Origin: CAKZKT01 sp034434235
Lineage (GTDB): Bacteria > Chloroflexota > Anaerolineae > CG2-30-64-16
Direction of reading: 5' to 3'
Assembly: GCA_034434235.1 (NCBI GenBank)
Contig: DAOTZV010000048.1
Span: forward strand, 12,945-76,944
DNA: 64,000 nt
Shown here: positions 52,687 to 60,847 of the stretch, in pieces
Layout of the letters: every line of letters begins with the position of its first letter
How positions within the stretch are numbered: the first letter of the stretch is position 1
Position numbers and translations under genes: made by a program
Notes under the pieces: model-generated
What the model was told of the DNA's origin: nothing
Seen by the model: the letters and a program-made list of their open reading frames with translations, nothing else
Database searches by the model: none

Positions 52687-53052
52687 ATGGCATTGAAGAC
52701 TTCCGGCAAACCGCTAACCGATCCTTATGCCGTGCTCGGCCTGGAACGCACGGACGACGAAGCGGAGATCAAGCGCGCCTATTTTCGTCTGGTGCGCGAA
52801 TATCCGCCCGAGCGCGAGCCGGAGAAGTTCCAGGAGATTCGCGCGGCGTATGAGCGCATTCGCTCGGCCGAGGCGCGCTCGCAGACCGATCTTTTCCTGT
52901 TGCAGCCGCCGCCGGCGTTGCCCAGGCGGCGCAAACTGACCTATGATCTCGACGTACACGGCGAAGATATCATCGCTCTGGCGGTGGAGCTAGGGGTGGC
53001 GACCCTTTCGATTCAAGAGGATTTCCATGAGCCTGAACTACCCAAGCAGTGA
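52687..53052 (+). CDS. J-domain protein lacking the HPD motif
   Basis: This is a 121-residue protein. Residues about 11-65 form a J domain (DPYAVLGLERTDDEAEIKRA, then FQEIRAAYERIRS), but where canonical proteins have HPD this one has YPP (residues 39-41, in REYPPEREPEKF). HPD normally triggers Hsp70 ATPase activity, so it may recruit without stimulating, or may use a different contact. The short C-terminal part has no zinc or glycine-rich region. Its end overlaps the next start by 26 bases in another frame. Confidence 0.82.
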   Translation: MALKTSGKPLTDPYAVLGLERTDDEAEIKRAYFRLVREYPPEREPEKFQEIRAAYERIRSAEARSQTDLFLLQPPPALPRRRKLTYDLDVHGEDIIALAVELGVATLSIQEDFHEPELPKQ

Positions 53053-54085
53053 GGCCGATGCAGCGGTGGCCGCATCACTGGCGCAGGGATATTGGGTGCG
53101 CATGACCGGCCAGATGGAGCGCATCCAGGCCACTCTGGACGCGCTCCAGGAGCTCATCGAGTCGAGCAGCCATCAGGTCGAGGCGCTTCTGCGCCATCTG
53201 ACCGACCCGGCCCGGAGCCGGGCCATCGAGGAGCGCCTGGCCGATCTTCTGGCCGGGCAGGAAGCCGGCCAGGAGCAGTGGCGGGCGCTGGCGGACCATC
53301 TGGACGAGCTGTCGCAGGCGCTCGCCAGGCTGAACCGCACGCAATTCAAGTCGAACGCGCTGGCCGAGATGAAGGACCAGCAGGTGACGACCGCGCTGAG
53401 CACGTTGCAAGACGTGGTGGCCCGTCGCGAGCAGACGCAGGAAGCCCGCGCCGCATACGAGCAGGAGCGCGCGGCGGCTCTGCGCGCCGAGGCGCGCGGC
53501 GAGTTCGCTGCGAACCTTTTGCCGGTATTGGACGGCATCGAAATGGCCCTGGAGAACGGCCGGGCGTGGCTGGCGCAACGGCGGGCCAAAGCGGACGATC
53601 GCCAGGCGCAACCCGCCCCCGCCGCCCCGTCGGCCGGCCCCGGCTTCTGGCAGCGGTTGCGGTGGGCGCTGACGGGTCGCGGCCTGCCGCCCGGCATGGC
53701 CGCAAGCGCCGCCTCGGCGCAATCGCCGGCCGGCGAGGGAGAAATGCTCACCGCGGTGGAATCGTGGCTCCAGGGGCTGGAGCTGGTGCGCACGCGCTTC
53801 CTGGCCCTGTTGGCCACCGCCGACATCTATCCCATCGAGGCCGAAGCGCAGCCGTTCGATCCGCATCTGCACCTGGCGCTGGCGGCCGCGGCGCGGCCCG
53901 ATCTTCCCGACGGCGCAGTGGTCTCGGTGTTGCGCAAGGGCTATCGCCAGCGCGAGCGCGTGTTGCGCTTTGCCGAGGTGACGGTCAATCGTCTGGCGGC
54001 CGCCGCCGACGAAGCCCCGCCGCGCGAGGAGGCGGCCCGGCCGGCGCCATCGGATGCGGGATACATCAGCCTTGCCGATAACTGA
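53027..54085 (+). CDS. GrpE-like nucleotide exchange factor with extensions
   Basis: This is a 352-residue protein. Long helices at about 25-190 include the GrpE block NLLPVLDGIEMAL (163-175). A Pro/Ala-rich insertion follows (about 190-240), then a GrpE-type beta domain (about 265-322) with FDPHLHLAL, GAVVSVLRKGYRQRERVLRFAEVTV. Normal GrpE has about 190 residues, so this one carries an additional N-terminal coiled-coil and an internal insert. The ATG overlaps the J-domain gene. It should act on the Hsp70 encoded 55 bases downstream. Confidence 0.8.
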   Translation: MSLNYPSSEADAAVAASLAQGYWVRMTGQMERIQATLDALQELIESSSHQVEALLRHLTDPARSRAIEERLADLLAGQEAGQEQWRALADHLDELSQALARLNRTQFKSNALAEMKDQQVTTALSTLQDVVARREQTQEARAAYEQERAAALRAEARGEFAANLLPVLDGIEMALENGRAWLAQRRAKADDRQAQPAPAAPSAGPGFWQRLRWALTGRGLPPGMAASAASAQSPAGEGEMLTAVESWLQGLELVRTRFLALLATADIYPIEAEAQPFDPHLHLALAAAARPDLPDGAVVSVLRKGYRQRERVLRFAEVTVNRLAAAADEAPPREEAARPAPSDAGYISLADN

Positions 54086-54140
54086 GGCGCGACGGACGAG
54101 GTGTTTGGCAATAAGCCGAGAGGAAAGCAAGTAGAGAGAT

Positions 54141-55898
54141 ATGAACCAGTCGAATAAAATCATCGGAATTGATCTGGGCACGACGAACTCCGTGCTCGCC
54201 GTGATTCAGAACGGTGCGCCGGTCTTGTTGCCGGTGCAGGGCGGCCGCCTGTTGCCCTCGGTCGTCGGCATCGCGCCGAACGGCGAGGTGCTCGTGGGCA
54301 CGGCCGCGCGCAATCAGTGGGTCGTTTCGCCCGAACGCACCATCCGTTCGATCAAGCGCAAGATGGGCAAGGCCGAAACGGTCACCATGGCGGGCAAGAC
54401 TTACACCCCGCAGGAGATCTCGGCCTTCATTTTGACCGCCATCCGCGAGGCCGCTCAGGAGGCGCTGGGAGAGGATGTCCGCCGCGCCGTGATCACCGTG
54501 CCGGCCTATTTCAACGAAAAACAACGCCAGGCAACCATCGAGGCGGGCGAAATCGCCGGCCTGATCGTCGAGCGCATCATCAACGAACCGACCGCGTCGG
54601 CGCTGGCCTACGGCTATGGCCTGGGGAGCGATCAACACCTGAAGGTGCTGGTGTACGACCTGGGCGGCGGCACCTTCGATGTTTCGATCATCGAGCTACA
54701 CTCGGGCGTGGTGGACGTGCTGGCGACCGCGGGCGACAACTACCTGGGCGGCGACGACTTCGACGAGCGGCTGGCGGGGATGATCGCCGATGAGTTCGAG
54801 CACGAGCATCACATCAACCTGCGCGAGCACCATCAGGCCTGGGCCCGTCTGCTGCGCGCGGCCGAGGAGGCCAAGATCGAGCTTTCCTCCGCGCCTTATG
54901 CCGAAGTCAAGCTGGAATACATTGCCCAGGATCGCAAGGGGCATCCCCTGCACATCCAGCGCGAGGTGGCGCGCCACGAGTTCGAGGAGCTGATCGCCGA
55001 CCTGCTGGGGCGGACGATGGAGCTGGTGCGCAAGGCGCTGCTCGACGCCCACCTGCGGCCGAATGAAATAGATCGCGTGCTGCTGGTCGGCGGCTCGACG
55101 CGCATTCCGGCCGTGTGGGAGCTGATCACCTCGCAGATGGGCCAGGAGCCGCACATCGAGATCGATCCCGACGCGGCGGTGGCGCTGGGCGCGGCCGTCC
55201 AGGGCGGCATCATCGCGGGCGAGGAGGTGGATGCCATCCTGGTGGATGTGACGCCCTATTCGCTCGGCATCGAGACCGTGCAGTTCGGCTATGGCGGCCG
55301 GCTCCAGGCCGATCGCTTTACGCCGTTGATTCATCGCAATACGACGATCCCGGTGGAGAAGAGCGAGGTCTTCTCTACGCTCTTTCCCGGCCAGGAGCAG
55401 ATCCATATCAAAGTCTATCAAGGCGAGAGCCCGGTCGCCTCGCAGAACGTGCTCCTGGGCGACTTCATGGTGGAGGACCTGAAGCCGAACCGGCCGGACG
55501 GCCTGAGCGATGTGACGGTCAGCTTCCGGCTCGATGTCAACGGCATCCTGGATGTCACCGTGGTGGAACGCAAGAGCGGCAAACGGGTCACCGAGCGGTT
55601 GAAGGCCACCCGCCAGCGGTTGACGCCGGAGGAGATCGCCCAGAGCCGGGCCAAGCTGGCCGCGGCCTACACCGAGGCTGAGAAGGCGGCCGCCGAGGCG
55701 ACCATGGATCCGGGGGTAGCGGCATTGCTCGAACGAGCCCAGAAGGCGCTCGATCGGGCCGACCTGGACGCGGATCTGGCGGACGACATCGCCGGCGCGA
55801 TGGCCGACATCCGCCATGCCGTGGCGGTCGGCGACGACGCGCAGACAGAGGAGTACTGCGACAAACTGATTGATCTGCTGATGGAAGTCGAAGAGTAA
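54141..55898 (+). CDS. Hsp70-family chaperone (DnaK-like)
   Basis: This is a 585-residue chaperone. ATPase-domain motifs are IGIDLGTTNSVLAV (phosphate 1), VYDLGGGTFDVSI (phosphate 2) and VLLVGGSTRIPAVW (adenosine). The linker and substrate domain begin with AILVDVTPYSLGIET near 363, and a helical lid ends at MEVEE. It is 30-50 residues shorter than DnaK and lacks the disordered EEV-type tail. Being in one operon with TPR, J-like and GrpE-like genes, it is probably a dedicated second Hsp70 rather than the main DnaK. GAGAGGAAAGCAAGTAGAGAG precedes the ATG. Confidence 0.92.
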   Translation: MNQSNKIIGIDLGTTNSVLAVIQNGAPVLLPVQGGRLLPSVVGIAPNGEVLVGTAARNQWVVSPERTIRSIKRKMGKAETVTMAGKTYTPQEISAFILTAIREAAQEALGEDVRRAVITVPAYFNEKQRQATIEAGEIAGLIVERIINEPTASALAYGYGLGSDQHLKVLVYDLGGGTFDVSIIELHSGVVDVLATAGDNYLGGDDFDERLAGMIADEFEHEHHINLREHHQAWARLLRAAEEAKIELSSAPYAEVKLEYIAQDRKGHPLHIQREVARHEFEELIADLLGRTMELVRKALLDAHLRPNEIDRVLLVGGSTRIPAVWELITSQMGQEPHIEIDPDAAVALGAAVQGGIIAGEEVDAILVDVTPYSLGIETVQFGYGGRLQADRFTPLIHRNTTIPVEKSEVFSTLFPGQEQIHIKVYQGESPVASQNVLLGDFMVEDLKPNRPDGLSDVTVSFRLDVNGILDVTVVERKSGKRVTERLKATRQRLTPEEIAQSRAKLAAAYTEAEKAAAEATMDPGVAALLERAQKALDRADLDADLADDIAGAMADIRHAVAVGDDAQTEEYCDKLIDLLMEVEE

Positions 55899-55942
55899 CC
55901 TCTCCCGCCCTGTGCGGTTGGATGCTGATCAAAAATAGCCGT

Positions 55943-55978
55943 TACGTGCCAGGCACTCTACAAGATGCCTGGCACGTA
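55943..55978. repeat. Dispersed palindrome (GTGCCAGGCAC family), copy D
   Basis: TACGTGCCAGGCA (55943-55955) and TGCCTGGCACGTA (55966-55978) are exact complements around CTCTACAAGA. It lies between convergent genes and may end both transcripts. Confidence 0.9.
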
Positions 55979-55985
55979 TTTTGTA

Positions 55986-56927
55986 TCAACGATAGTTGTG
56001 CGCGGCCGCGATGGCGGCGCGCAGGTTGTCCCAACTGGTTTCGCCGGGGACGGTGCAATCGGCTCCCAGGATGAAGCGATCGGACTTCTGGCGCAGCGCG
56101 GCATGCGCGGCACGCGCCGCCTCTTCCGGTGTCCCCGTCGCCAGGATCCCCTTGCGCTCCAGCCCGCCCATGAACGGCCGGCCGAACATCGCCGATATCT
56201 CCTGCGGCGTCAACGTCCGCTCTCCGACATGCAGGCTACAGTTGACCACGTGGCCGGGATAGTCCAGGAAATGGGACAGGTCATCGTAGGCCGCGTGGTA
56301 GTCGCAGATGTGCAGGATGTTGAAGATGCACGCGCGGTTGATCTCGTTCATCACCAGCAGGTCGAACGGCTTGACGCAGCGGGCGAAGAGCGGGCTGTTG
56401 CTCAGGCGGCTCGCCTCGCCGCCCTGGGTCGAATGGTAGAAGCCATCCACGCCCAATCGGATGGCTTCCCGCACGAAGAGCAACAGGCTCTCGGCGATGA
56501 TCTCGATCCCGCGCCGGGTTGCCTCGGGGTCCTCGCGGATGTGCGCTTCGAGCGTCTCCGCGCCGACCGCCTGGCCGGCGAGCATGAAGGGGGAATAGAG
56601 GGTGAGGATGATCAACGCCTCGTGCTTTGCTTCCTCCACCAGGCCCTTCACCACCTCCAATTGCGGCTCGTAGAACTCCTTGCCGTAGAACGGCAGCCGT
56701 GACCAGTCCGCGGGCCGGCGGATCTCGGGGTGGCGCGGGAAGGGCAGCTCGAACTGGATCTTCACGAAGTCCATGCCGGTATAGCGGAAGAACTCCAGGT
56801 GTTTCTCCACCGCCGGCCGGCCGCGCTGAAACTGCGGAGCGAAGTGGAGGAAGAACGCCGCCGGGATGTATTCCTGCGGTCCCGCGGCGTCGAGCACGGC
56901 AAGCATGGCTTCTCTGCGGTTCTTCAT
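55986..56927 (-). CDS. Uroporphyrinogen decarboxylase-family protein, 3
   Basis: This is a 313-residue, shorter UroD-superfamily barrel. The H-x-C motif appears as HICDYHAAYDD near residue 208, and a distal Cys in ILGADCTV near 287 completes a methyltransferase-type H-x-C...C zinc site. The HemE loop is missing. AAAGGAGG stands upstream, separated from the ATG by a small hairpin (CCCTG/CAGGG). It follows the PPDK regulator gene by 39 bases in the same direction, probably in one transcript. Function unknown; methyl transfer is a guess from the fold. Confidence 0.8.
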   Translation of the reverse strand: MKNRREAMLAVLDAAGPQEYIPAAFFLHFAPQFQRGRPAVEKHLEFFRYTGMDFVKIQFELPFPRHPEIRRPADWSRLPFYGKEFYEPQLEVVKGLVEEAKHEALIILTLYSPFMLAGQAVGAETLEAHIREDPEATRRGIEIIAESLLLFVREAIRLGVDGFYHSTQGGEASRLSNSPLFARCVKPFDLLVMNEINRACIFNILHICDYHAAYDDLSHFLDYPGHVVNCSLHVGERTLTPQEISAMFGRPFMGGLERKGILATGTPEEAARAAHAALRQKSDRFILGADCTVPGETSWDNLRAAIAAAHNYR

Positions 56928-56966
56928 GCGGCTTCGATCCCTGGTGAACAGGGCCTCCTTTTGTGT

Positions 56967-57809
56967 TTATGAAGATTTGTCGCCGGGAAGGGAAGTTGTT
57001 TTCAGGCGCCTGGTGACGACGGCGATCACTTCTTCGGCGCTCGATTCGATCGGCTTGTCGGTGACGTCTACGATGGCGAAGCCGTGCTGCCGACAGAAGC
57101 GCCGCGCGGCCTCGACCTCCTCGTAGATCGCCTCGGCATCGGTGTAGGTGGTGGTCGCAATCCCCAGATGCGCCTGTCGCCAGCGCCGATGGGCGATGAG
57201 CTGGCCCGGCTCGATGGTAAGCCCCACCACCCGACGCGGGTCGATCGCGAACAGGACCGGCGGAGGCGGCAGTTCCGGCACCAGCGGCACATTGGCCACT
57301 TTCCACCCCATCACCGACAGGTACATGCTCAATGGGGTCTTGCCGGTGCGCGAGACGCCTACGAGCACGATCTCGGCTTGCGGCAGCTCTTCGATGCGCT
57401 GGCCGTCGTCGTGGGCCACGCTGAACTCGATGGCCTCCACCCGTTCGAAGTACTTTTCGCGCTGCTGGCGATAGAGGCCCGGCTTGCCGGCGGGCTGTTC
57501 GCCCAGGGCGGCCGCCAGGTGTTCCAGCAGGGGGCCGAGCAGATCAACGGCGACCACGCCTTCGCGGGCCGCGATCTCGACCACGGCGCGGCGCAGCCCG
57601 GCGTCTACGAACGTGTGCGCGATGATGCCCGCCGCGTCGCGCGCCCGGGCCACGGCCTCTTCGATCTGCGCTCTGTTCAACACGTGGGGGACGATCTCCA
57701 CCGGCACCGCGCGGCGGAACTGCGCCAGGGCCGTGCGCACCAGCAGCTCGCCGCTGGTGCCGGTGCTGCCGGATAGGACGAAGACGGTCACGGGAGAGGA
57801 ATGGCTCAT
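56967..57809 (-). CDS. Pyruvate phosphate dikinase / PEP synthase regulatory protein
   Basis: This 280-residue DUF299 bifunctional kinase-phosphorylase switches PPDK or PEP synthase off and on by phosphorylating an active-site-loop threonine. The diagnostic P-loop is VLVGVSRTGKTPLSMYL near 148-164, and the N-terminal VFVLSGSTGTSGELLVRTA is typical. Length fits the family. Its target enzyme is not in the window. A well-formed promoter lies upstream with a leader of about 75 bases. PPDK versus PEPS specificity cannot be told from sequence alone. Confidence 0.92.
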   Translation of the reverse strand: MSHSSPVTVFVLSGSTGTSGELLVRTALAQFRRAVPVEIVPHVLNRAQIEEAVARARDAAGIIAHTFVDAGLRRAVVEIAAREGVVAVDLLGPLLEHLAAALGEQPAGKPGLYRQQREKYFERVEAIEFSVAHDDGQRIEELPQAEIVLVGVSRTGKTPLSMYLSVMGWKVANVPLVPELPPPPVLFAIDPRRVVGLTIEPGQLIAHRRWRQAHLGIATTTYTDAEAIYEEVEAARRFCRQHGFAIVDVTDKPIESSAEEVIAVVTRRLKTTSLPGDKSS

Positions 57810-57892
57810 GCGGATCTATCGTGTGCGCGTCGTGTGAAGGGCCGATCGAACAGGCCGTTCGTCTGTTCCCTTCGTCGGATTCAACGCCTGCA

Positions 57893-57921
57893 AGTATACC
57901 GCATCCTGCGGGCAGAGGCAA
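57893..57921 (-). promoter_or_regulatory. Promoter of the PPDK regulator gene
   Basis: On the minus strand TTGCCT (57921-57916) and TATACT (57898-57893) are 17 bases apart. Confidence 0.65.
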
Positions 57922-57995
57922 ACCCCCTCTGGCGATGGCCAGCCATTCCCAATGTATCGGGCGCGTATCCGGCGCGCTGTGCGTCCGGCGGGGCC

Positions 57996-58045
57996 GCCCG
58001 GCGATCAATCGCCGGGCTACGGGAGCAGCGCCCCGTGAACGGGGC
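57996..58045. repeat. Two short palindromes in a 390-base gap
   Basis: GCCCGGCGAT/ATCGCCGGGC (57996-58017) and GCCCCGT/ACGGGGC (58030-58045) are perfect stems with two-base loops. The first is related to the palindrome at 60813. Nothing coding is seen in 57922-58199. Confidence 0.85.
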
Positions 58046-58199
58046 TGGATGGGCGCCAAGGCAAGGCTCAACGCGCAGCAGCTCCCGGCAGCTCCACATT
58101 TGGACTTGCTGGGTGACGGCGCGTCCGATTGACTTCACGCCCGAAGAGAGATGAACTATACGAGGCGCTGTGCAATTCAGAGCGATTGAGGCCGGAAGC

Positions 58200-58262
58200 A
58201 TGGCAGACAGTTATCCAAAGGGCCGTCCGACCATCGGCGTGCTGGCCGGCTGGCAGATCTAA
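58200..58262 (+). pseudogene. Remnant of a ligand-binding sensor/regulator gene
   Basis: This 20-codon frame encodes MADSYPKGRPTIGVLAGWQI and then stops. RPTIGVLAGWQ is, from family knowledge, the typical start of a periplasmic-binding-type sensing domain found in Chloroflexota sensor kinases and LacI/AraC-like regulators. The rest of such a protein is absent; the glycyl radical enzyme promoter and gene follow directly. A deletion of the regulator is the likely explanation. Confidence 0.5.
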
Positions 58263-58278
58263 ACGTTCTGCATATAAT
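58250..58278 (+). promoter_or_regulatory. Possible promoter of the glycyl radical enzyme gene
   Basis: CTGGCA (58250-58255) and consensus TATAAT (58273-58278) are 17 bases apart, within and just after the remnant. The -35 match is weak, so an activator may be needed. Confidence 0.45.
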
Positions 58279-58324
58279 ACGTGGGTGACCGGCTGATCAA
58301 AACCCTGGTGCTTTTGGAGGCGTC

Positions 58325-60691
58325 ATGTCCCTTTCTCCACGCGTTGCCCGGCTGCGCCAGCAGAGCCTGGAGGCGATCCCCACCCTCTCGGCCGAGCGGG
58401 CGCGGCTGATGACCGAGTTCTATCAGCAAGACCTGGGCCTGATCTCCGCGCCGATGCGTCGGGCGCTGGCGTTCCAATATCTCATGGAGCACAAGACGAT
58501 CTGCATCAATGATGGCGAGCTGATCGTGGGCGAAAAAGGCCCGGCGCCGGCTGCCGCGCCTACCTTCCCCGAGCTGTGTTGCCATAGCCTGGCCGACCTG
58601 GAGATTTTGGATAGCCGGGAGAAGATCCCCTTCAAGGTGAGTGCGGAGACCCGCCGGCTCTATGCCGAACAGATCATCCCCTTCTGGCGCGGCAGGTCCA
58701 TGCGCGACCTGATCTTCCGGGAGATGACCGACGAGTGGAAGGCGGCCTACGACGCGGGCATTTTCACCGAATTCATGGAACAGCGCGCGCCCGGCCATAC
58801 CGTCTTGGACGACAAGATCTACCGCAAGGGGATGCTCGACTTCGTGGCCGACATCGACGCGAGCCTGGCGCGGCTGGATTACCTGAACGACCCCGAAGCC
58901 TACGCCAAACAGGAGGAGCTCAAGGCCATGCGCATCTGCGCGTTGGTGCTCATCCGCTTCGCGGAGCGCCACGCGGAGAAGGCCGAAGCGCTGGCCGCCG
59001 CCGAGCCGGATGCCGGCCGCCGCGCGGAATTGCAGCGCATCGCGGCCATCTGTCGGCACGTGCCGGCCCATGCCCCGCGCGATTTCTGGGAGGCGCTCCA
59101 GTACTACTGGTTCGTCCATCTGGGCGTCACCACCGAGCTCAACACCTGGGACGCCTACAACCCGGGTCGGCTCGACCAGCATCTCTATCCCTTCTACCGC
59201 CGTGGGCTGGACGAAGGCACCCTGACGCGCGAACAGGCCATCGAGTTGCTCCAATGCTTCTGGATCAAGTTCAACAATCAGCCTGCGCCGCCCAAAGTGG
59301 GAGTCACCGCGGCCGAGAGCGGCACCTATACCGACTTCGCCCAGATCAACATCGGGGGCCTGCGAGAGGACGGCTCCGATGGGGTGAACGAAGTCTCGTT
59401 CCTGTTGTTGGATGTGGTGGAGGAGATGCGGCTGCTTCAGCCCAGCGCCTCGATCCAGGTCAGCAAGAAGAGCCCCGACAGCTTCATCAAGCGCGCCGGC
59501 AAGCTCATCCGCACCGGCTTCGGCCAGCCGTCCATCTTCAACGCCGACCTGATCGTGCAGGAGCTGGTGCGCCAGGGCAAGTCGGTCGCCGATGCCCGCA
59601 ACGGCGGATCGAGCGGCTGCGTGGAGGTGGGCGCATTCGGCAAGGAGAACTACAACCTGACCGGCTATTTCAACATGCCCAAGGTGCTGGAGATCACCCT
59701 CCACAACGGCGTGGATCCGCGCACCGGCCGACAGCTCGGCCCGGCCACCGGCGACCCGCGAACCTTCCGCTCGTTCGACGAGCTGTTCGCGGCCTACGAG
59801 ACGCAACTTCGCCACTTCGTCGACATCAAGGTGCGGGGCAACAACGTCATCGAGCGGCTATATGCCCAATATCTGCCCGCACCCTTCCTGTCGCTGTTGA
59901 CGGACGACTGCATCGCCCGGGGCAAGGACTACCATGACGGCGGCGCGCGCTACAACACCACCTATATCCAGGGGGTGGGCCTGGGCACGCTCGCCGATTG
60001 CCTGTCGGCGCTCAAGTATCACGTCTTCGATCAGGGGACGATCACCATGGAGGAGCTGTTGGCCGCGCTCGATGCCGATTTCGCGGGCGCGGAGCGGTTG
60101 CGCCAGATGCTTTTGAATCGGACCCCGCGTTACGGCAACGACGACGACTATGCCGATAGCCTGATGCGCCGGGCGTTTGAGGCGTATTATCGGGCGATAG
60201 ACGGCCGGCCCAACACCAAGGGGGGCCGCTATCACATCAACCTGTTGCCGACCACCTGTCACGTCTACTTCGGCGCGGTGACCGGCGCCACGCCCGATGG
60301 CCGCCATGCCGGCCGTCCCCTCTCGGAGGGGGTCTCGCCGGTGCAGGGCGCCGACCGCCGTGGCCCGACCGCGGTGATCCGCTCGGTGGCCAAGATGGAC
60401 CACGTGCGCACCGGCGGCACACTGCTCAATCAGAAGCTGACGCCACATCTGCTCAAGGATGAAGTCGGGCTCGACATGTGGACGAAGCTCGTGCGCAGCT
60501 ACTTCACTCTCGACGGCCACCACATCCAGTTCAACGTCGTGGACGCAGCCACCCTGCGCGCGGCCAAGGCCAACCCCGAGCAATATCGCGATCTGATCGT
60601 GCGCGTGGCGGGCTATAGCGACTACTTCTGCAACTTGAGCGAGGCGCTCCAGGACGAGATCATCGCCCGGACGGAGCATCAGACCTTCTGA
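58325..60691 (+). CDS. Glycyl radical enzyme, PFL2/dehydratase family
   Basis: This is a 788-residue oxygen-sensitive radical enzyme. The active-site cysteine and base are C432 and E434 in GSSGCVEVG, the dehydratase-type GCVE rather than the CC of pyruvate formate-lyase. The glycyl radical site is G763 in RVAGYSDYF, 25 residues from the end. The blocks TDDCIARGKDYHDGGARYN and NTKGGRYHINLLPTTCHVYFG recall trans-4-hydroxyproline dehydratase-like members; a 1,2-propanediol dehydratase is the alternative suggested by the nearby deoxysugar genes. No radical SAM activase is adjacent. TTTTGGAGGCGTC precedes the ATG. Substrate undecided. Confidence 0.88.
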   Translation: MSLSPRVARLRQQSLEAIPTLSAERARLMTEFYQQDLGLISAPMRRALAFQYLMEHKTICINDGELIVGEKGPAPAAAPTFPELCCHSLADLEILDSREKIPFKVSAETRRLYAEQIIPFWRGRSMRDLIFREMTDEWKAAYDAGIFTEFMEQRAPGHTVLDDKIYRKGMLDFVADIDASLARLDYLNDPEAYAKQEELKAMRICALVLIRFAERHAEKAEALAAAEPDAGRRAELQRIAAICRHVPAHAPRDFWEALQYYWFVHLGVTTELNTWDAYNPGRLDQHLYPFYRRGLDEGTLTREQAIELLQCFWIKFNNQPAPPKVGVTAAESGTYTDFAQINIGGLREDGSDGVNEVSFLLLDVVEEMRLLQPSASIQVSKKSPDSFIKRAGKLIRTGFGQPSIFNADLIVQELVRQGKSVADARNGGSSGCVEVGAFGKENYNLTGYFNMPKVLEITLHNGVDPRTGRQLGPATGDPRTFRSFDELFAAYETQLRHFVDIKVRGNNVIERLYAQYLPAPFLSLLTDDCIARGKDYHDGGARYNTTYIQGVGLGTLADCLSALKYHVFDQGTITMEELLAALDADFAGAERLRQMLLNRTPRYGNDDDYADSLMRRAFEAYYRAIDGRPNTKGGRYHINLLPTTCHVYFGAVTGATPDGRHAGRPLSEGVSPVQGADRRGPTAVIRSVAKMDHVRTGGTLLNQKLTPHLLKDEVGLDMWTKLVRSYFTLDGHHIQFNVVDAATLRAAKANPEQYRDLIVRVAGYSDYFCNLSEALQDEIIARTEHQTF

Positions 60692-60720
60692 TGACGGGAG
60701 GAAGAATCGAAAGGCCGTAG

Positions 60721-60762
60721 GGATGCCCGGCATATGCCCACATGGGCGCACGCCGGGCATCC
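60721..60762. terminator. Hairpin between convergent genes
   Basis: GGATGCCCGGC (60721-60731) pairs with GCCGGGCATCC (60752-60762), with inner GCCC/GGGC. It lies after the glycyl radical gene; no T-tract follows. Confidence 0.6.
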
Positions 60763-60812
60763 TTGTCGTCTGCGGTCGTGCGCCCGCCCCTTGCTTATGG
60801 ACGCCGCTCAGG

Positions 60813-60838
60813 TCGCCCGGCGAGCGCTCGCCGGGCGA
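60813..60838. repeat. Perfect 26-base palindrome
   Basis: TCGCCCGGCGAGC joined directly to its complement, ten bases before the end of the aldolase gene on the minus strand. It is related to 57996 and may be a terminator for that operon. Confidence 0.85.
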
Positions 60839-60847
60839 TTCTTCGCC

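Noticed and set aside
58325..60691. Pyruvate formate-lyase
   Set aside because: PFL has adjacent active-site cysteines. This protein has Cys-Val-Glu, the dehydratase-type motif.
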